Source of the DNA: Christiangramia bathymodioli
GTDB taxonomy: Bacteria > Bacteroidota > Bacteroidia > Flavobacteriales > Flavobacteriaceae
Assembly: GCA_009735695.1 (NCBI GenBank)
Contig: SRSL01000004.1
Coordinates: 1-64,000, forward strand
Direction: 5' to 3'
DNA length: 64,000 bases
Shown: piece by piece, positions 32,160 to 40,533 of the stretch
How the letters are laid out: every line of letters begins with the position of its first letter
Numbering within the stretch: position 1 is the first letter of the stretch
Notes under the pieces: generated by a model
Database searches by the model: none
The model's input: only the letters and a program-made list of their open reading frames with translations
Told to the model about the DNA's origin: nothing
Position numbers and translations under genes: made by a program

Positions 32160-33251
32160 ATGAGCCGAAGGAAAAATGATAAGTATTATGCGATATTGAT
32201 GGCAGGCGGAGTTGGTTCCAGATTCTGGCCCTCCAGCAAGGCATCCAATCCAAAACAATTTATCGATATCCTGGGAGTAGGCGAGAGTCTTTTTCAGATC
32301 ACCTTCAAAAGGTTGTCCAGGCTTATTCCTTCTGAAAATATCCTGGTGCTTACCAATAGGAAGTACGTTGATAAGATCAAAAATCAGGTTCCTGAAATAA
32401 AAGATGAACAAATAGTTCCCGAGCCTGAAATGCGGAATACCGCTCCAAGTATTTTGCTTGGAGCACTGAAGATTCGAAAAATGAATCCCGAAGGCCGTAT
32501 CGTAGTGGCGCCATGTGACCACTGGATTCAGCAGGAAGATGAATTTTTAGATGTACTGGAAACGGCTTTTGAGAGCCTGGAAAACCAAGACCGGCTACTC
32601 ACCCTTGGGGTGCAACCCGATTCTCCTAATACAGGATATGGTTATATCGAATTCGATAAGGCTGATAAAGGAGAAATAAAAAAGGTTAAAAAATTCACCG
32701 AAAAACCAGATTTAGCAACGGCCGAGGCATTTCTTGAAGCCGGGAATTACGTTTGGAACGCGGGTATTTTTATCTGGAGCGCCGATTTTATCGTTCGGAA
32801 TTTTAGAAAACACCTGCCTGGAATGTATGCCATATTTGAAGAGGGGCTCGATAATCTCAATACCGAAAGGGAAAATGATTTTCTGAAGGAGAATTATGCC
32901 AAATCAGATAATATATCCATCGACTACGGAATTATGGAAAAAGCGCGGGATGTATATGTTATCCCGGTTTCCTTTAGCTGGAACGATCTTGGAACATGGA
33001 CTTCGGTACAAAAGGAACTTTCTAAAGACGAAAACGGGAATACTCTTATCAATACGAGACTCGAGGCAGATAATGCCACGAACAATATTATTTCTACTTT
33101 TAACGGGAAGATAGTGGCCCTGAAAGGCCTTTCAGATTTTATAATCGTGGAAGATGAAAACGTCCTGATGATCGTACCCAAATCTGAAGAACAGGAAATC
33201 AAAAAATTGAGGGAAGAGGTGATGAAGAAATATGGTAATGACCTAGGTTAA
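32160..33251 (+). CDS. manC: Mannose-1-phosphate guanylyltransferase
   Basis: 363 residues. It makes GDP-mannose from mannose-1-phosphate and GTP, a precursor for surface polysaccharides and glycoprotein glycans. The nucleotidyltransferase signature 'MAGGVGSRFWPSSKASNPKQ' is near residue 14, 'VAPCDHWI' is the metal/substrate site, 'FTEKPD' the sugar-binding motif, and 'SFSWNDLGTW' is conserved. There is no C-terminal phosphomannose isomerase domain, so it is the single-function form. It is fourth in the run of tightly packed genes. Confidence 0.93.
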   Translation: MSRRKNDKYYAILMAGGVGSRFWPSSKASNPKQFIDILGVGESLFQITFKRLSRLIPSENILVLTNRKYVDKIKNQVPEIKDEQIVPEPEMRNTAPSILLGALKIRKMNPEGRIVVAPCDHWIQQEDEFLDVLETAFESLENQDRLLTLGVQPDSPNTGYGYIEFDKADKGEIKKVKKFTEKPDLATAEAFLEAGNYVWNAGIFIWSADFIVRNFRKHLPGMYAIFEEGLDNLNTERENDFLKENYAKSDNISIDYGIMEKARDVYVIPVSFSWNDLGTWTSVQKELSKDENGNTLINTRLEADNATNNIISTFNGKIVALKGLSDFIIVEDENVLMIVPKSEEQEIKKLREEVMKKYGNDLG

Positions 33252-33253
33252 AA

Positions 33254-34690
33254 ATGGCAAAATCAGAAGAAAAAGAAAAAAAGGCTGAGAAATCTCAGGA
33301 AGATAATCTGGCCGAAGACGCCAAGCATATCGGAGACCAGGCGCATAATTTTTTAAGTCGGCTTCTCAATATCAAACATGATACCGACAGAGAATCAACC
33401 CTAATTGCAGTACAAAAGGATATCTCTTTTAAAGGTCATAATGCCTGGATTCTTATTTTTTCCATATTTGTGGCTTCTATAGGTTTGAATGTTAGTAGCA
33501 CCGCGGTTGTTATCGGGGCGATGCTTATTTCGCCTTTAATGGGACCAATTGTAGGTGTGGGAATGGCCATTGCCATTAACGATGTGGACACCCTGCGAAG
33601 GTCATTTATCAACCTTGGAATTATGGTTGGTTTGAGTGTGATCACAGCAACGATCTACTTTTTCATTTCACCGGTAAAGGGAGTGACACCCGAACTGGAA
33701 GCAAGAACCTATCCTACCATTCTTGATGTGCTGGTTGCTATTTTTGGTGGTCTCGCCCTAATTGTTGCCAAAACGAAGAAAGGCACTATCGCAAGTGTGA
33801 TTATGGGTGTGGCTATTGCCACCGCTCTTATGCCCCCATTATGTACTGTGGGTTACGGCCTGGCCAATGGAAATTGGCAGTATGCGCTGGGAGCTTTGTA
33901 TCTGTTCTCTATCAATGCTGTATTTATTGCCTTGTCCACTTTCGTCGTGGCCAAATTACTGGGATTTCCACTTGTGAGGTATGCTAATAGCCGAAGGAGG
34001 CGAAGAACGGCACAAATTGCTTCAACCATCGCGGTGATCGTCATGATCCCCAGTGTGATCCTTTTTGTGATGCTGCTTCGTGAGCAGGTATTCGACAGTA
34101 AGGCTAATGAATTTCTTAGTGAAACGGTTCAGTTCGAAGGGACTGAAATTCTGAAAGCCACCCGTGATTATAAAACCAAAACCCTGGAAATATACCTTAT
34201 TGGAAACCAGGTGCCTCTGGGAACCATTCAAACCTGGGAAAAGAAAATGAACGAAATCGAGGCGCTTAAAGAGGCTCAGTTGATCGTTCATCAGGGCAAC
34301 GATCAGAGTGAAGATATCAACCGACTTTCTTCTGAATTAAGGACGGGAATACTGGAAGATCTGTATGTTCGCAACCAGGAAGTGCTGGAGAATAAGGATA
34401 AGCGTATAGAACTGCTGGAATCGGAGCTAGCCAAATTCAGAGGAGAACTATTTTCATTTTCAGACCTGAGTAAGGAAGCCAAGATCAATTATGACAATAT
34501 TGAGGAAATTGGCTATTCCAACCTGGTGGTTACAAATTTTGAAACGACTGATACCATTCCTACTTTCACCGTGAGTTGGGAATCACAAGGTAATAATAGA
34601 GCTCTAAGAGAGCAACAGGCCAGGTTCGAAAACTGGATTCGTTTGCGTTTGAAACTCGATACGCTTGCAGTGAAAAATGTGAACTTATAA
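33254..34690 (+). CDS. DUF389 (TIGR00341-like) integral membrane protein
   Basis: 478 residues. A charged Lys/Glu-rich N-terminus (about 1-30) is followed by six or so membrane helices between about 62 and 285 with the DUF389 pattern 'SSTAVVIGAMLISPLMGPIVG' spanning about residues 81-101. A soluble C-terminal half contains an apparent coiled coil ('LENKDKRIELLESELAKFRG'). The function of this family is unknown. Its final bases overlap the end of the convergent ABC ATPase gene by 6 bp. Confidence 0.85.
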   Translation: MAKSEEKEKKAEKSQEDNLAEDAKHIGDQAHNFLSRLLNIKHDTDRESTLIAVQKDISFKGHNAWILIFSIFVASIGLNVSSTAVVIGAMLISPLMGPIVGVGMAIAINDVDTLRRSFINLGIMVGLSVITATIYFFISPVKGVTPELEARTYPTILDVLVAIFGGLALIVAKTKKGTIASVIMGVAIATALMPPLCTVGYGLANGNWQYALGALYLFSINAVFIALSTFVVAKLLGFPLVRYANSRRRRRTAQIASTIAVIVMIPSVILFVMLLREQVFDSKANEFLSETVQFEGTEILKATRDYKTKTLEIYLIGNQVPLGTIQTWEKKMNEIEALKEAQLIVHQGNDQSEDINRLSSELRTGILEDLYVRNQEVLENKDKRIELLESELAKFRGELFSFSDLSKEAKINYDNIEEIGYSNLVVTNFETTDTIPTFTVSWESQGNNRALREQQARFENWIRLRLKLDTLAVKNVNL

Positions 34691-35449
34691 TCCTTTTTGC
34701 TGGGCCTCCCGAACTTTTTGAAACAGGTCGGATGAATAAACAAAGTCGGTCACGGCTTCATCATCTGTATCGAAGATCTCGTCCTTAGTGCCTTTCCAGG
34801 CCAGAACTCCATTTTTAAGGAAAGCGATTCGTTCGCCTATCTCGAGGACCGAGTTCATATCATGCGTGATCAATACCGTGGTGATATCATTTTCATGCGT
34901 TAGTTCCTGGATCAGGTTATCGATCACGGTCGCTGTTTTCGGGTCTAAGCCTGAGTTAGGTTCATCGCAAAAAAGATATTTCGGTTTGTTTACGATCGCC
35001 CTGGCAATGGCGACCCGTTTTTGCATCCCACCACTTATTTCTGAAGGCATTTTGCTGCCTGAATCTGTAAGGTTTACGCGTTTCAGTACTTCATTTACCC
35101 GGTCGAGCATTTCGCTCTTTGGCTTATTGGTGAACATTTTCAGGGGAAACATGACATTTTCTTCTACGGTCATGGAATCGAATAATGCACCACCCTGGAA
35201 AAGCATTCCCATTTCCTTCCGAAGCTCTCTTTGTTCCTCGTCTGAAAAGGAGGAATAGGGTTTTCCGTCGTATTCAATAGTTCCGGTGTCGGGTTTAAAA
35301 AGCCCCAGCATACATTTCAGAAAAACACTTTTCCCGGAACCAGACTGGCCTATGATAAGATTGGTCTTTCCTCTTTCAAAGACATAATCGATCCCCTTGA
35401 GTACCTCCTGGTCATTAAAACCTTTTCGTAAATTCTTTACCTCTATCAT
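34685..35449 (-). CDS. ABC transporter ATP-binding protein, MlaF-like
   Basis: 254 residues. Walker A 'GQSGSGKS' is at about 37-44, signature 'ISGGMQKRVAIARAI', Walker B 'YLFCDEPNSGLDP', and the switch His is in 'VLITHDM'. The fit is to the MlaF/Ttg2A group that powers phospholipid transport between the membranes. It lies 3 nt downstream of the MlaE-like permease. The MlaD-type lipid-binding subunit expected in a full complex is not in this operon. Confidence 0.9.
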   Translation of the reverse strand: MIEVKNLRKGFNDQEVLKGIDYVFERGKTNLIIGQSGSGKSVFLKCMLGLFKPDTGTIEYDGKPYSSFSDEEQRELRKEMGMLFQGGALFDSMTVEENVMFPLKMFTNKPKSEMLDRVNEVLKRVNLTDSGSKMPSEISGGMQKRVAIARAIVNKPKYLFCDEPNSGLDPKTATVIDNLIQELTHENDITTVLITHDMNSVLEIGERIAFLKNGVLAWKGTKDEIFDTDDEAVTDFVYSSDLFQKVREAQQKGL

Positions 35450-35452
35450 AAA

Positions 35453-36190
35453 CTAGCTCAATAAAAGTTGGGTGACTACGTAGTTAGTGATGATTAAAAC
35501 AACACTAGTCCAAACAAAAGCAGTGGTCGCTGCCTCTCCCACCTCAAGGGCTCCGCCTTTCATATAATATCCGTGATAGGCCGGTACTGTTGCAAGTATA
35601 AATGCAAACAAAAGTGTTTTTATAAAAGCATAGGTAAGGTGGAAGGGAATGAATTCATCCTGAAGACCGGTGATAAACTGGTCTGAACTTACAAAACCAC
35701 CTAGTACCGCTGCGGTATATGCGCCTGTTATTCCCAAAAACATAGAAATTGCGATCACAAAGGGATAGGTGAACATGGCCACTATCTTGGGAAAGATGAG
35801 GTAATTCTTCGAATTGATCCCCATCACCTCCAGTGCATCTATCTGTTCGGTCACCCGCATGGATCCGATACTTGAAGTGATAAATGAACCAACCTTTCCC
35901 GCCATGATGATCGAGATAAAAGTTGGAGAGAACTCAAGGATTACCGACTGCCTGGCCGCATAAGCAACCAGTGATTTTGGAATAAGGGGATTGTTCAGGT
36001 TGAGTGCTGTTTGGATAGCTACAACCGCACCTATAAAAAACGAAAGGAATGCCACGATTCCTAGAGACCCCATTATAAGATCGTTAATTTCCTTAAGGAT
36101 CAGATTCCGAAGAACAGAAGTTTTGGTCATACGGCCAAAAACCCCCTTTAACATCAAAAAATATTCTCCAATGGAGTGCAGGTAGGTCAT
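35453..36190 (-). CDS. MlaE-family ABC transporter permease
   Basis: 245 residues with five to six hydrophobic segments. The conserved MlaE regions are 'IGAVVAIQTALNLNN', 'EFSPTFISIIMAGKVGSFIT', 'GSMRVTEQIDALEVMGINS' and 'HGYYMKGGALEVGEAATTAF'. It pairs with the downstream ATPase to move lipids across or out of the inner membrane, maintaining outer-membrane asymmetry. It diverges from pafA, with about 115 bp between starts that must hold both promoters. Confidence 0.9.
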   Translation of the reverse strand: MTYLHSIGEYFLMLKGVFGRMTKTSVLRNLILKEINDLIMGSLGIVAFLSFFIGAVVAIQTALNLNNPLIPKSLVAYAARQSVILEFSPTFISIIMAGKVGSFITSSIGSMRVTEQIDALEVMGINSKNYLIFPKIVAMFTYPFVIAISMFLGITGAYTAAVLGGFVSSDQFITGLQDEFIPFHLTYAFIKTLLFAFILATVPAYHGYYMKGGALEVGEAATTAFVWTSVVLIITNYVVTQLLLS

Positions 36191-36274
36191 TTAAAGAAAT
36201 TTGAAAAGCTAAAATACTAAATTTTAAATCGAAAGTATTTAACGTCTAATTAAAGTTTAGCCCATCAAGTTTAG

Positions 36275-36282
36275 TATTTTTG
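36275..36282 (+). promoter_or_regulatory. -7 box of the PafA-type phosphatase gene
   Basis: TATTTTTG lies 25 bp before the ATG at 36307. It overlaps an alternative in-frame start at 36280, which supports 36307 as the true start. Confidence 0.45.
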
Positions 36283-36306
36283 GGGCGCAATTTAAATTTT
36301 AGATTG

Positions 36307-37938
36307 ATGATACGTTTTTTATTTCTTTTTGCTTTCCTAATTAACATTTCTTTCTCAGTAGCCCAGAATTCTTCAGATAAGCCTAAACTGGTCGTAGGCA
36401 TCGTAGTAGATCAAATGCGATACGATTATCTTACTCGTTTCTGGGATCAGTTTGGGAATGATGGTTTTAAAAGGCTGGTGAATAATGGGTATAATTTCAA
36501 AAATGCACATTTTGATTATGTTCCAACCTATACCGGTCCTGGACATGCTTCGGTTTATACCGGAACCTCTCCGGCCTATCATGGGATAATCAGCAACAGC
36601 TGGTACGATAAGTTCGAAGGAGGTTTTGTTTACTGTGCCGGCGATGAATCGGTTCAATCTGTGGGAACCGAAACCCGGGCAGGCGAAATGTCACCACATC
36701 GCATGCTTTCTACCACCTTTGCAGATGAGAACAGGTTGCATACCCAAATGAAAGGTAAAACCATAGGGGTGGCCCTGAAAGATCGGGGGGCGATCCTGCC
36801 GGCAGGACATTCGGCCAATGCAGCTTATTGGTTCAATGGGGGAGAAGAAGCCAACTGGATCACCAGTACCTATTATATGGATGAACTGCCACAATGGGTT
36901 CAAAATTTTAATAATTCAAATAAAGCAGAATCCTATTTGAAAACTTGGGAGCCATTGAAGCCTATTGCTTCTTATTTGGAAAGCGGCCTGGACAGAAATG
37001 AATTCGAAGGAGGATTCAAAGGAAAAAATGAAGCTACTTTTCCCTATGATCTGAAGGAGCTGGCTTCTAAAAATGGTAATTACGAATTGATAAAAGCAAC
37101 CCCTTTCGGAAATGATCTAACTGCCGAATTTGCTAAGGCGGCATTGGTTGGTGAGCAACTCGGGAAAGACGGGATAACAGATGTTCTTACACTTAGTTTT
37201 TCAAGTACCGACTATGTTGGGCATAATTTCGGGGTTAATTCGAAGGAGGTGCAGGACACTTATCTGAGGCTAGACCGCACCTTAAGTGATTTTTTAAAGT
37301 TTTTGGATAAACAGGTTGGAAAAGGAAATTATACCTTATTTCTAACTGCCGACCATGGCGGGGTAGATGTACCAGCTTATTTGAACAGCAAGAAGATTCC
37401 TGCTGGCTATTTCGATGAATCCAAATTTCAGAAAGATATTTCCCGGTTCGTTAAGGATCAGTTTGGAGACGAAGACTTAATTGTAAACGTTTCCAATTCC
37501 CAGGTTTTTTTGAATTATGAATTAGTAGATGAAATGAACCTGGATCTCGAGGATATTCAGGAAGGTCTTTCACACTGGCTGCTTAAGCAGGAGAATATCT
37601 CAAAGGTGTATACCAGGGATGACCTACAGGGCGGGGCATTTGATAAAGGAATGGGAAATTTAGTGCAGAACGGTTTTCATCAAAAAAGAAGCGGTGATGT
37701 GGTATTCGTGATGGACCCTGGTTATATCATTTACCCGGAAACCGGTTCTACTCATGGTAGTGGTTTTGCCTATGACACCCACGCTCCTTTGATCTTCTTC
37801 GGAAAAGGGATCAAAAAGGGAAGTACATTTCAGCCGGCTTATATTACCGATATAGCGCCAACCATGTCGGCTTTACTGGGGATAGCATTCCCAAATGCGG
37901 CAACAGGAACACCACTTTTTATGATGCTTGATAAATAG
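36307..37938 (+). CDS. pafA: PafA-type alkaline phosphatase family protein
   Basis: 543 residues with a signal peptide (about 1-19, 'SFSVAQ'). A member of the alkaline phosphatase superfamily, nucleotide pyrophosphatase-like branch. Metal and nucleophile motifs are 'VVGIVVDQMRYDYL' (about 28-41), 'TYTGPGHASVYTGTSPAYHG', 'FSSTDYVGHNFG', 'LFLTADHGGV' and 'GSTHGSGFAYDTHAPLIFFG'. PafA enzymes are periplasmic phosphomonoesterases that supply phosphate and act independently of product inhibition; the close match to that group is my reading. It is convergent with the glycosyltransferase gene, with 4 bp between stops. Confidence 0.88.
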   Translation: MIRFLFLFAFLINISFSVAQNSSDKPKLVVGIVVDQMRYDYLTRFWDQFGNDGFKRLVNNGYNFKNAHFDYVPTYTGPGHASVYTGTSPAYHGIISNSWYDKFEGGFVYCAGDESVQSVGTETRAGEMSPHRMLSTTFADENRLHTQMKGKTIGVALKDRGAILPAGHSANAAYWFNGGEEANWITSTYYMDELPQWVQNFNNSNKAESYLKTWEPLKPIASYLESGLDRNEFEGGFKGKNEATFPYDLKELASKNGNYELIKATPFGNDLTAEFAKAALVGEQLGKDGITDVLTLSFSSTDYVGHNFGVNSKEVQDTYLRLDRTLSDFLKFLDKQVGKGNYTLFLTADHGGVDVPAYLNSKKIPAGYFDESKFQKDISRFVKDQFGDEDLIVNVSNSQVFLNYELVDEMNLDLEDIQEGLSHWLLKQENISKVYTRDDLQGGAFDKGMGNLVQNGFHQKRSGDVVFVMDPGYIIYPETGSTHGSGFAYDTHAPLIFFGKGIKKGSTFQPAYITDIAPTMSALLGIAFPNAATGTPLFMMLDK

Positions 37939-37942
37939 AAAA

Positions 37943-38791
37943 TTAAACGAATTTCTTTTTAATATTCTGCCAGCGCAGATTTCGAATAAAACGGCCTTCT
38001 TCTTCTGAAACGAGAAAAGGTCGTTTTTTGTTTTTGGCATTCCAGTAACCGGACATGTAATGTGCAAAGGCGAAGGGATTCATCTTCATAGCAGCCAGCT
38101 TGGCCGAAGCAACCAGGGTAAGCAAGGTGCCATATCTCAATCGGTAAAAGGCTTCGCCCTGTTTTCTTCCCGAATGCTCAAAATAGTTCATTCCCGTTGG
38201 CCTGAGGTGTTTTACCAGTAGATTTTCATCGGTGATCACTTTCCAACCATGAAAACGGGCCAGCAGTTCATCTGCGGTGTCCCAGCCCATAGCCGGTTTT
38301 AATTCACCTATCTGTATAAAGCAATGCTTGCGGTAAGCTTTTAATGCTCCTCGAATATGATCTTTCCCGGTAAGATTTTCAGGCACCCATTTTCCGCCTC
38401 GTTCAATACTGCAAAAACCACCTGCCATCCCGGCCTGTGTATCTACTTCAAAATGCTGGGCGATCCTTTCAAGGTAATTTTCTGGGAAAATAAGATCGGC
38501 GTCGAATTTACAGATGATATCAAAATCACCATCCAGGGTATAAAAACCCTTGTAAAAGGCATTGATCACCTTGCTGCCGGGAGCATGCTCGGTAGTAGAT
38601 TCATTTTTAACCAGGCTTATAAACGAATATTCATCAGCATATTTCTTAACGACATCGTAGGTGTTATCGGTTGAATTATCGTCTACCACAACAATTCGGT
38701 CAGGTAATAGACTTTGCCTGGTAAGCGAATCCAGGGTCTGGCTAATGAAGGTAGCTTCGTTATGGGCGGGTATGACGATATAGATCTTCAA
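37943..38791 (-). CDS. Family 2 glycosyltransferase
   Basis: 282 residues. GT-A fold motifs: 'IVIPAHNEATFISQTLDSL' at about 4-22, 'VVDDNSTDNTYDVV' at about 35-48, and the metal-binding 'KFDADLIFPENYLE'. There is no C-terminal membrane helix pair, so it is a soluble or peripheral enzyme. Donor and acceptor are unknown. It is the last gene of an operon behind the methyltransferase and KAS III-like genes. Confidence 0.88.
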   Translation of the reverse strand: MKIYIVIPAHNEATFISQTLDSLTRQSLLPDRIVVVDDNSTDNTYDVVKKYADEYSFISLVKNESTTEHAPGSKVINAFYKGFYTLDGDFDIICKFDADLIFPENYLERIAQHFEVDTQAGMAGGFCSIERGGKWVPENLTGKDHIRGALKAYRKHCFIQIGELKPAMGWDTADELLARFHGWKVITDENLLVKHLRPTGMNYFEHSGRKQGEAFYRLRYGTLLTLVASAKLAAMKMNPFAFAHYMSGYWNAKNKKRPFLVSEEEGRFIRNLRWQNIKKKFV

Positions 38792-38831
38792 GAAAGCTCG
38801 GTTTTATGAAGGCTAAGATAGTATTTCAGTT

Positions 38832-39353
38832 TTAGCTGCGTTCAGCATAAACCGCATAATAGCGAGGTGTGAATTTTCGAAGTACAGGCCTGATGCCTAT
38901 TTTGTTTACCGGGTTGGCCCATTTTAATCTCTTTTTGATCGTCCAGCCGCTCTTTTCCAGCAGCCAATCGAACTGCCAGTCTTCAAATTCATGATAATGC
39001 CGGTCCCATTTATCGGTTTTGCTTCGGTAAGCAGGGGAGAACCATAATTTAAGCGGAACACTGGCAACCAGTTTATTGCTTTTGATCTCTTTTAAAATAT
39101 TATAAGGAGCAAGCAGGTGTTCAAAGATCTCGAAGGCAGTAACGACATCATACTCGTTTTGTAGAACCGAAGAAAAGTCATCATCGAGGTCTTCACCTTT
39201 CGTATTCGTTACTTCATATCCATTTTCAGACATAATCCTGGAAAAGGGATTTTCTACACCAAGGTCCAGTATCCGGGACGGAGGCGGCACCGATTCTTTT
39301 AAAAATTCTATAGTTTTATGATATCGCTTTTCAGGATAACTGTTTTCGTACAT
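38832..39353 (-). CDS. Class I SAM-dependent methyltransferase
   Basis: 173 residues. It has motif I 'RILDLGVENPFSRIMSENGY' and the post-I region 'YDVVTAFEIFEHLLAPYNIL', typical of class I methyltransferases of the Methyltransf_11/23 type. The C-terminal part ('KLWFSPAYRSKTDKWDRHYHE') resembles enzymes found in polysaccharide or lipid gene clusters. It starts 2 nt after the KAS III-like gene. The substrate is unknown. Confidence 0.85.
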   Translation of the reverse strand: MYENSYPEKRYHKTIEFLKESVPPPSRILDLGVENPFSRIMSENGYEVTNTKGEDLDDDFSSVLQNEYDVVTAFEIFEHLLAPYNILKEIKSNKLVASVPLKLWFSPAYRSKTDKWDRHYHEFEDWQFDWLLEKSGWTIKKRLKWANPVNKIGIRPVLRKFTPRYYAVYAERS

Positions 39354-39355
39354 TG

Positions 39356-40414
39356 CTAGATTTGATAAGTGATGGCATTGATATTCATACCTGCTCCAAC
39401 ACTTGCAAACATAACAATATCTCCCTTCTTTAACTCCTGGTCTTTGATTTCGCCCTTTAAAACCAGATCAAAAAGAGTAGGAACGGTCGCTACACTGCTA
39501 TTTCCCAGTTCGTGAATGGTCATTGGCATCACATTTTCCGGCGGATTTGACTTGTAAAGCCTGTAAAATCGCTTGATAATGGCTTCATCCATCTTTTCGT
39601 TAGCCTGGTGGATAAAGATCTTTTTAAGGTCGGTTATGGAATGCCCACTATTTTCAAGACATTCTTTCATCGCCTTCGGAACCTGGGTAAGTGCAAATTC
39701 ATAGATCTTTCGGCCGTGCATTTTTATATACCTGATATCTTCAGGAGCAGAGGCATGGTTCGATTTTCCGAAGTAAATATATTCAGCTTCCTGGAATGAA
39801 AAGGTTGCCGATTCATGAGCTAAAATTCCGGTTTCGTCTTCGCTTGCCTCCAGGATCGCAGCACCGGCACCATCTGAAAATATCATGGAATCACGGTCGT
39901 GCTTGTCAACTACCCTTGAAAGAGCTTCCGCTCCAATAACCAGGCAGCGTTTTGCCATTCCGGCCTTTATGAAAGCCTGTGCCTGGATCATCCCTTCGAT
40001 CCAGCCCGGGCAACCGAACAACACATCGTATGCTACACATTTTGGATTCTTGATTCGCAAATGTGATTTCACCCTCGTAGCGAGGCTGGGAACCGTATCA
40101 CTCTGAACCGAACCTGCCGGAACATCACCGTAATTATGTGCAATTATGATGTAATCCAGCGTTTCGGGATCGATACCAGCATCTTCTATAGCTTTTTGAG
40201 CCGCGATAACCGCGATATCTGAAGTATTCAAATTACTGTCCAGGTAACGTCTTTCTTCAATCCCGGTAATGGCCTTGAACTTGCGAATGGTGGTTTCGTT
40301 GTCGTGTGGAAAATTGGAACCGTCGAGGTTATAGAATTCATGCTTATCAAAATCTGCATTTCTCGTTACGACATTTGGGATATAGCTTCCGGTTCCGGTT
40401 ATCTTGCAATTCAT
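39356..40414 (-). CDS. 3-oxoacyl-ACP synthase III (KAS III) family protein
   Basis: 352 residues. A thiolase-fold condensing enzyme with the full Cys-His-Asn triad: Cys in 'FGCPGW' (about 134), His in 'IHQANEK' (about 268) and Asn in 'ELGNSS' (about 303). It differs from housekeeping FabH in length and surrounding motifs and sits with a methyltransferase and a glycosyltransferase, so it may act in a dedicated lipid or secondary-metabolite pathway. The ATG at 40414 (MNCKITGTGSYIP) fits the family start; a GTG at 40432 would add six residues. Confidence 0.88.
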   Translation of the reverse strand: MNCKITGTGSYIPNVVTRNADFDKHEFYNLDGSNFPHDNETTIRKFKAITGIEERRYLDSNLNTSDIAVIAAQKAIEDAGIDPETLDYIIIAHNYGDVPAGSVQSDTVPSLATRVKSHLRIKNPKCVAYDVLFGCPGWIEGMIQAQAFIKAGMAKRCLVIGAEALSRVVDKHDRDSMIFSDGAGAAILEASEDETGILAHESATFSFQEAEYIYFGKSNHASAPEDIRYIKMHGRKIYEFALTQVPKAMKECLENSGHSITDLKKIFIHQANEKMDEAIIKRFYRLYKSNPPENVMPMTIHELGNSSVATVPTLFDLVLKGEIKDQELKKGDIVMFASVGAGMNINAITYQI

Positions 40415-40486
40415 TCTTCTGGGGTTTGACACACAATTTAAATAATTAGTCTTAAAAATTACTTAAACTATCAAAAATTTTAAAAC

Positions 40487-40515
40487 AAAAAAAGCCTGTT
40501 CTTAGACAGGCTTTT
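40487..40515 (-). terminator. Terminator of gcvP
   Basis: AAAAGCCTGT, loop TCTTAG, ACAGGCTTTT, with a T run on the minus strand. It lies 19 bp downstream of the gcvP stop. Confidence 0.8.
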
Positions 40516-40533
40516 AATGAGGTTAATATTGGA

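Noticed and set aside
30872-33251. SDR, SprT-like and manC as a dedicated polysaccharide pathway
   Set aside because: Tight spacing shows co-transcription, but only manC has a clear sugar role and no other polysaccharide gene is adjacent.
34685-36190. ABC pair as a toluene or drug exporter
   Set aside because: The permease motifs are those of MlaE lipid transporters; the older Ttg2 naming does not imply solvent export.
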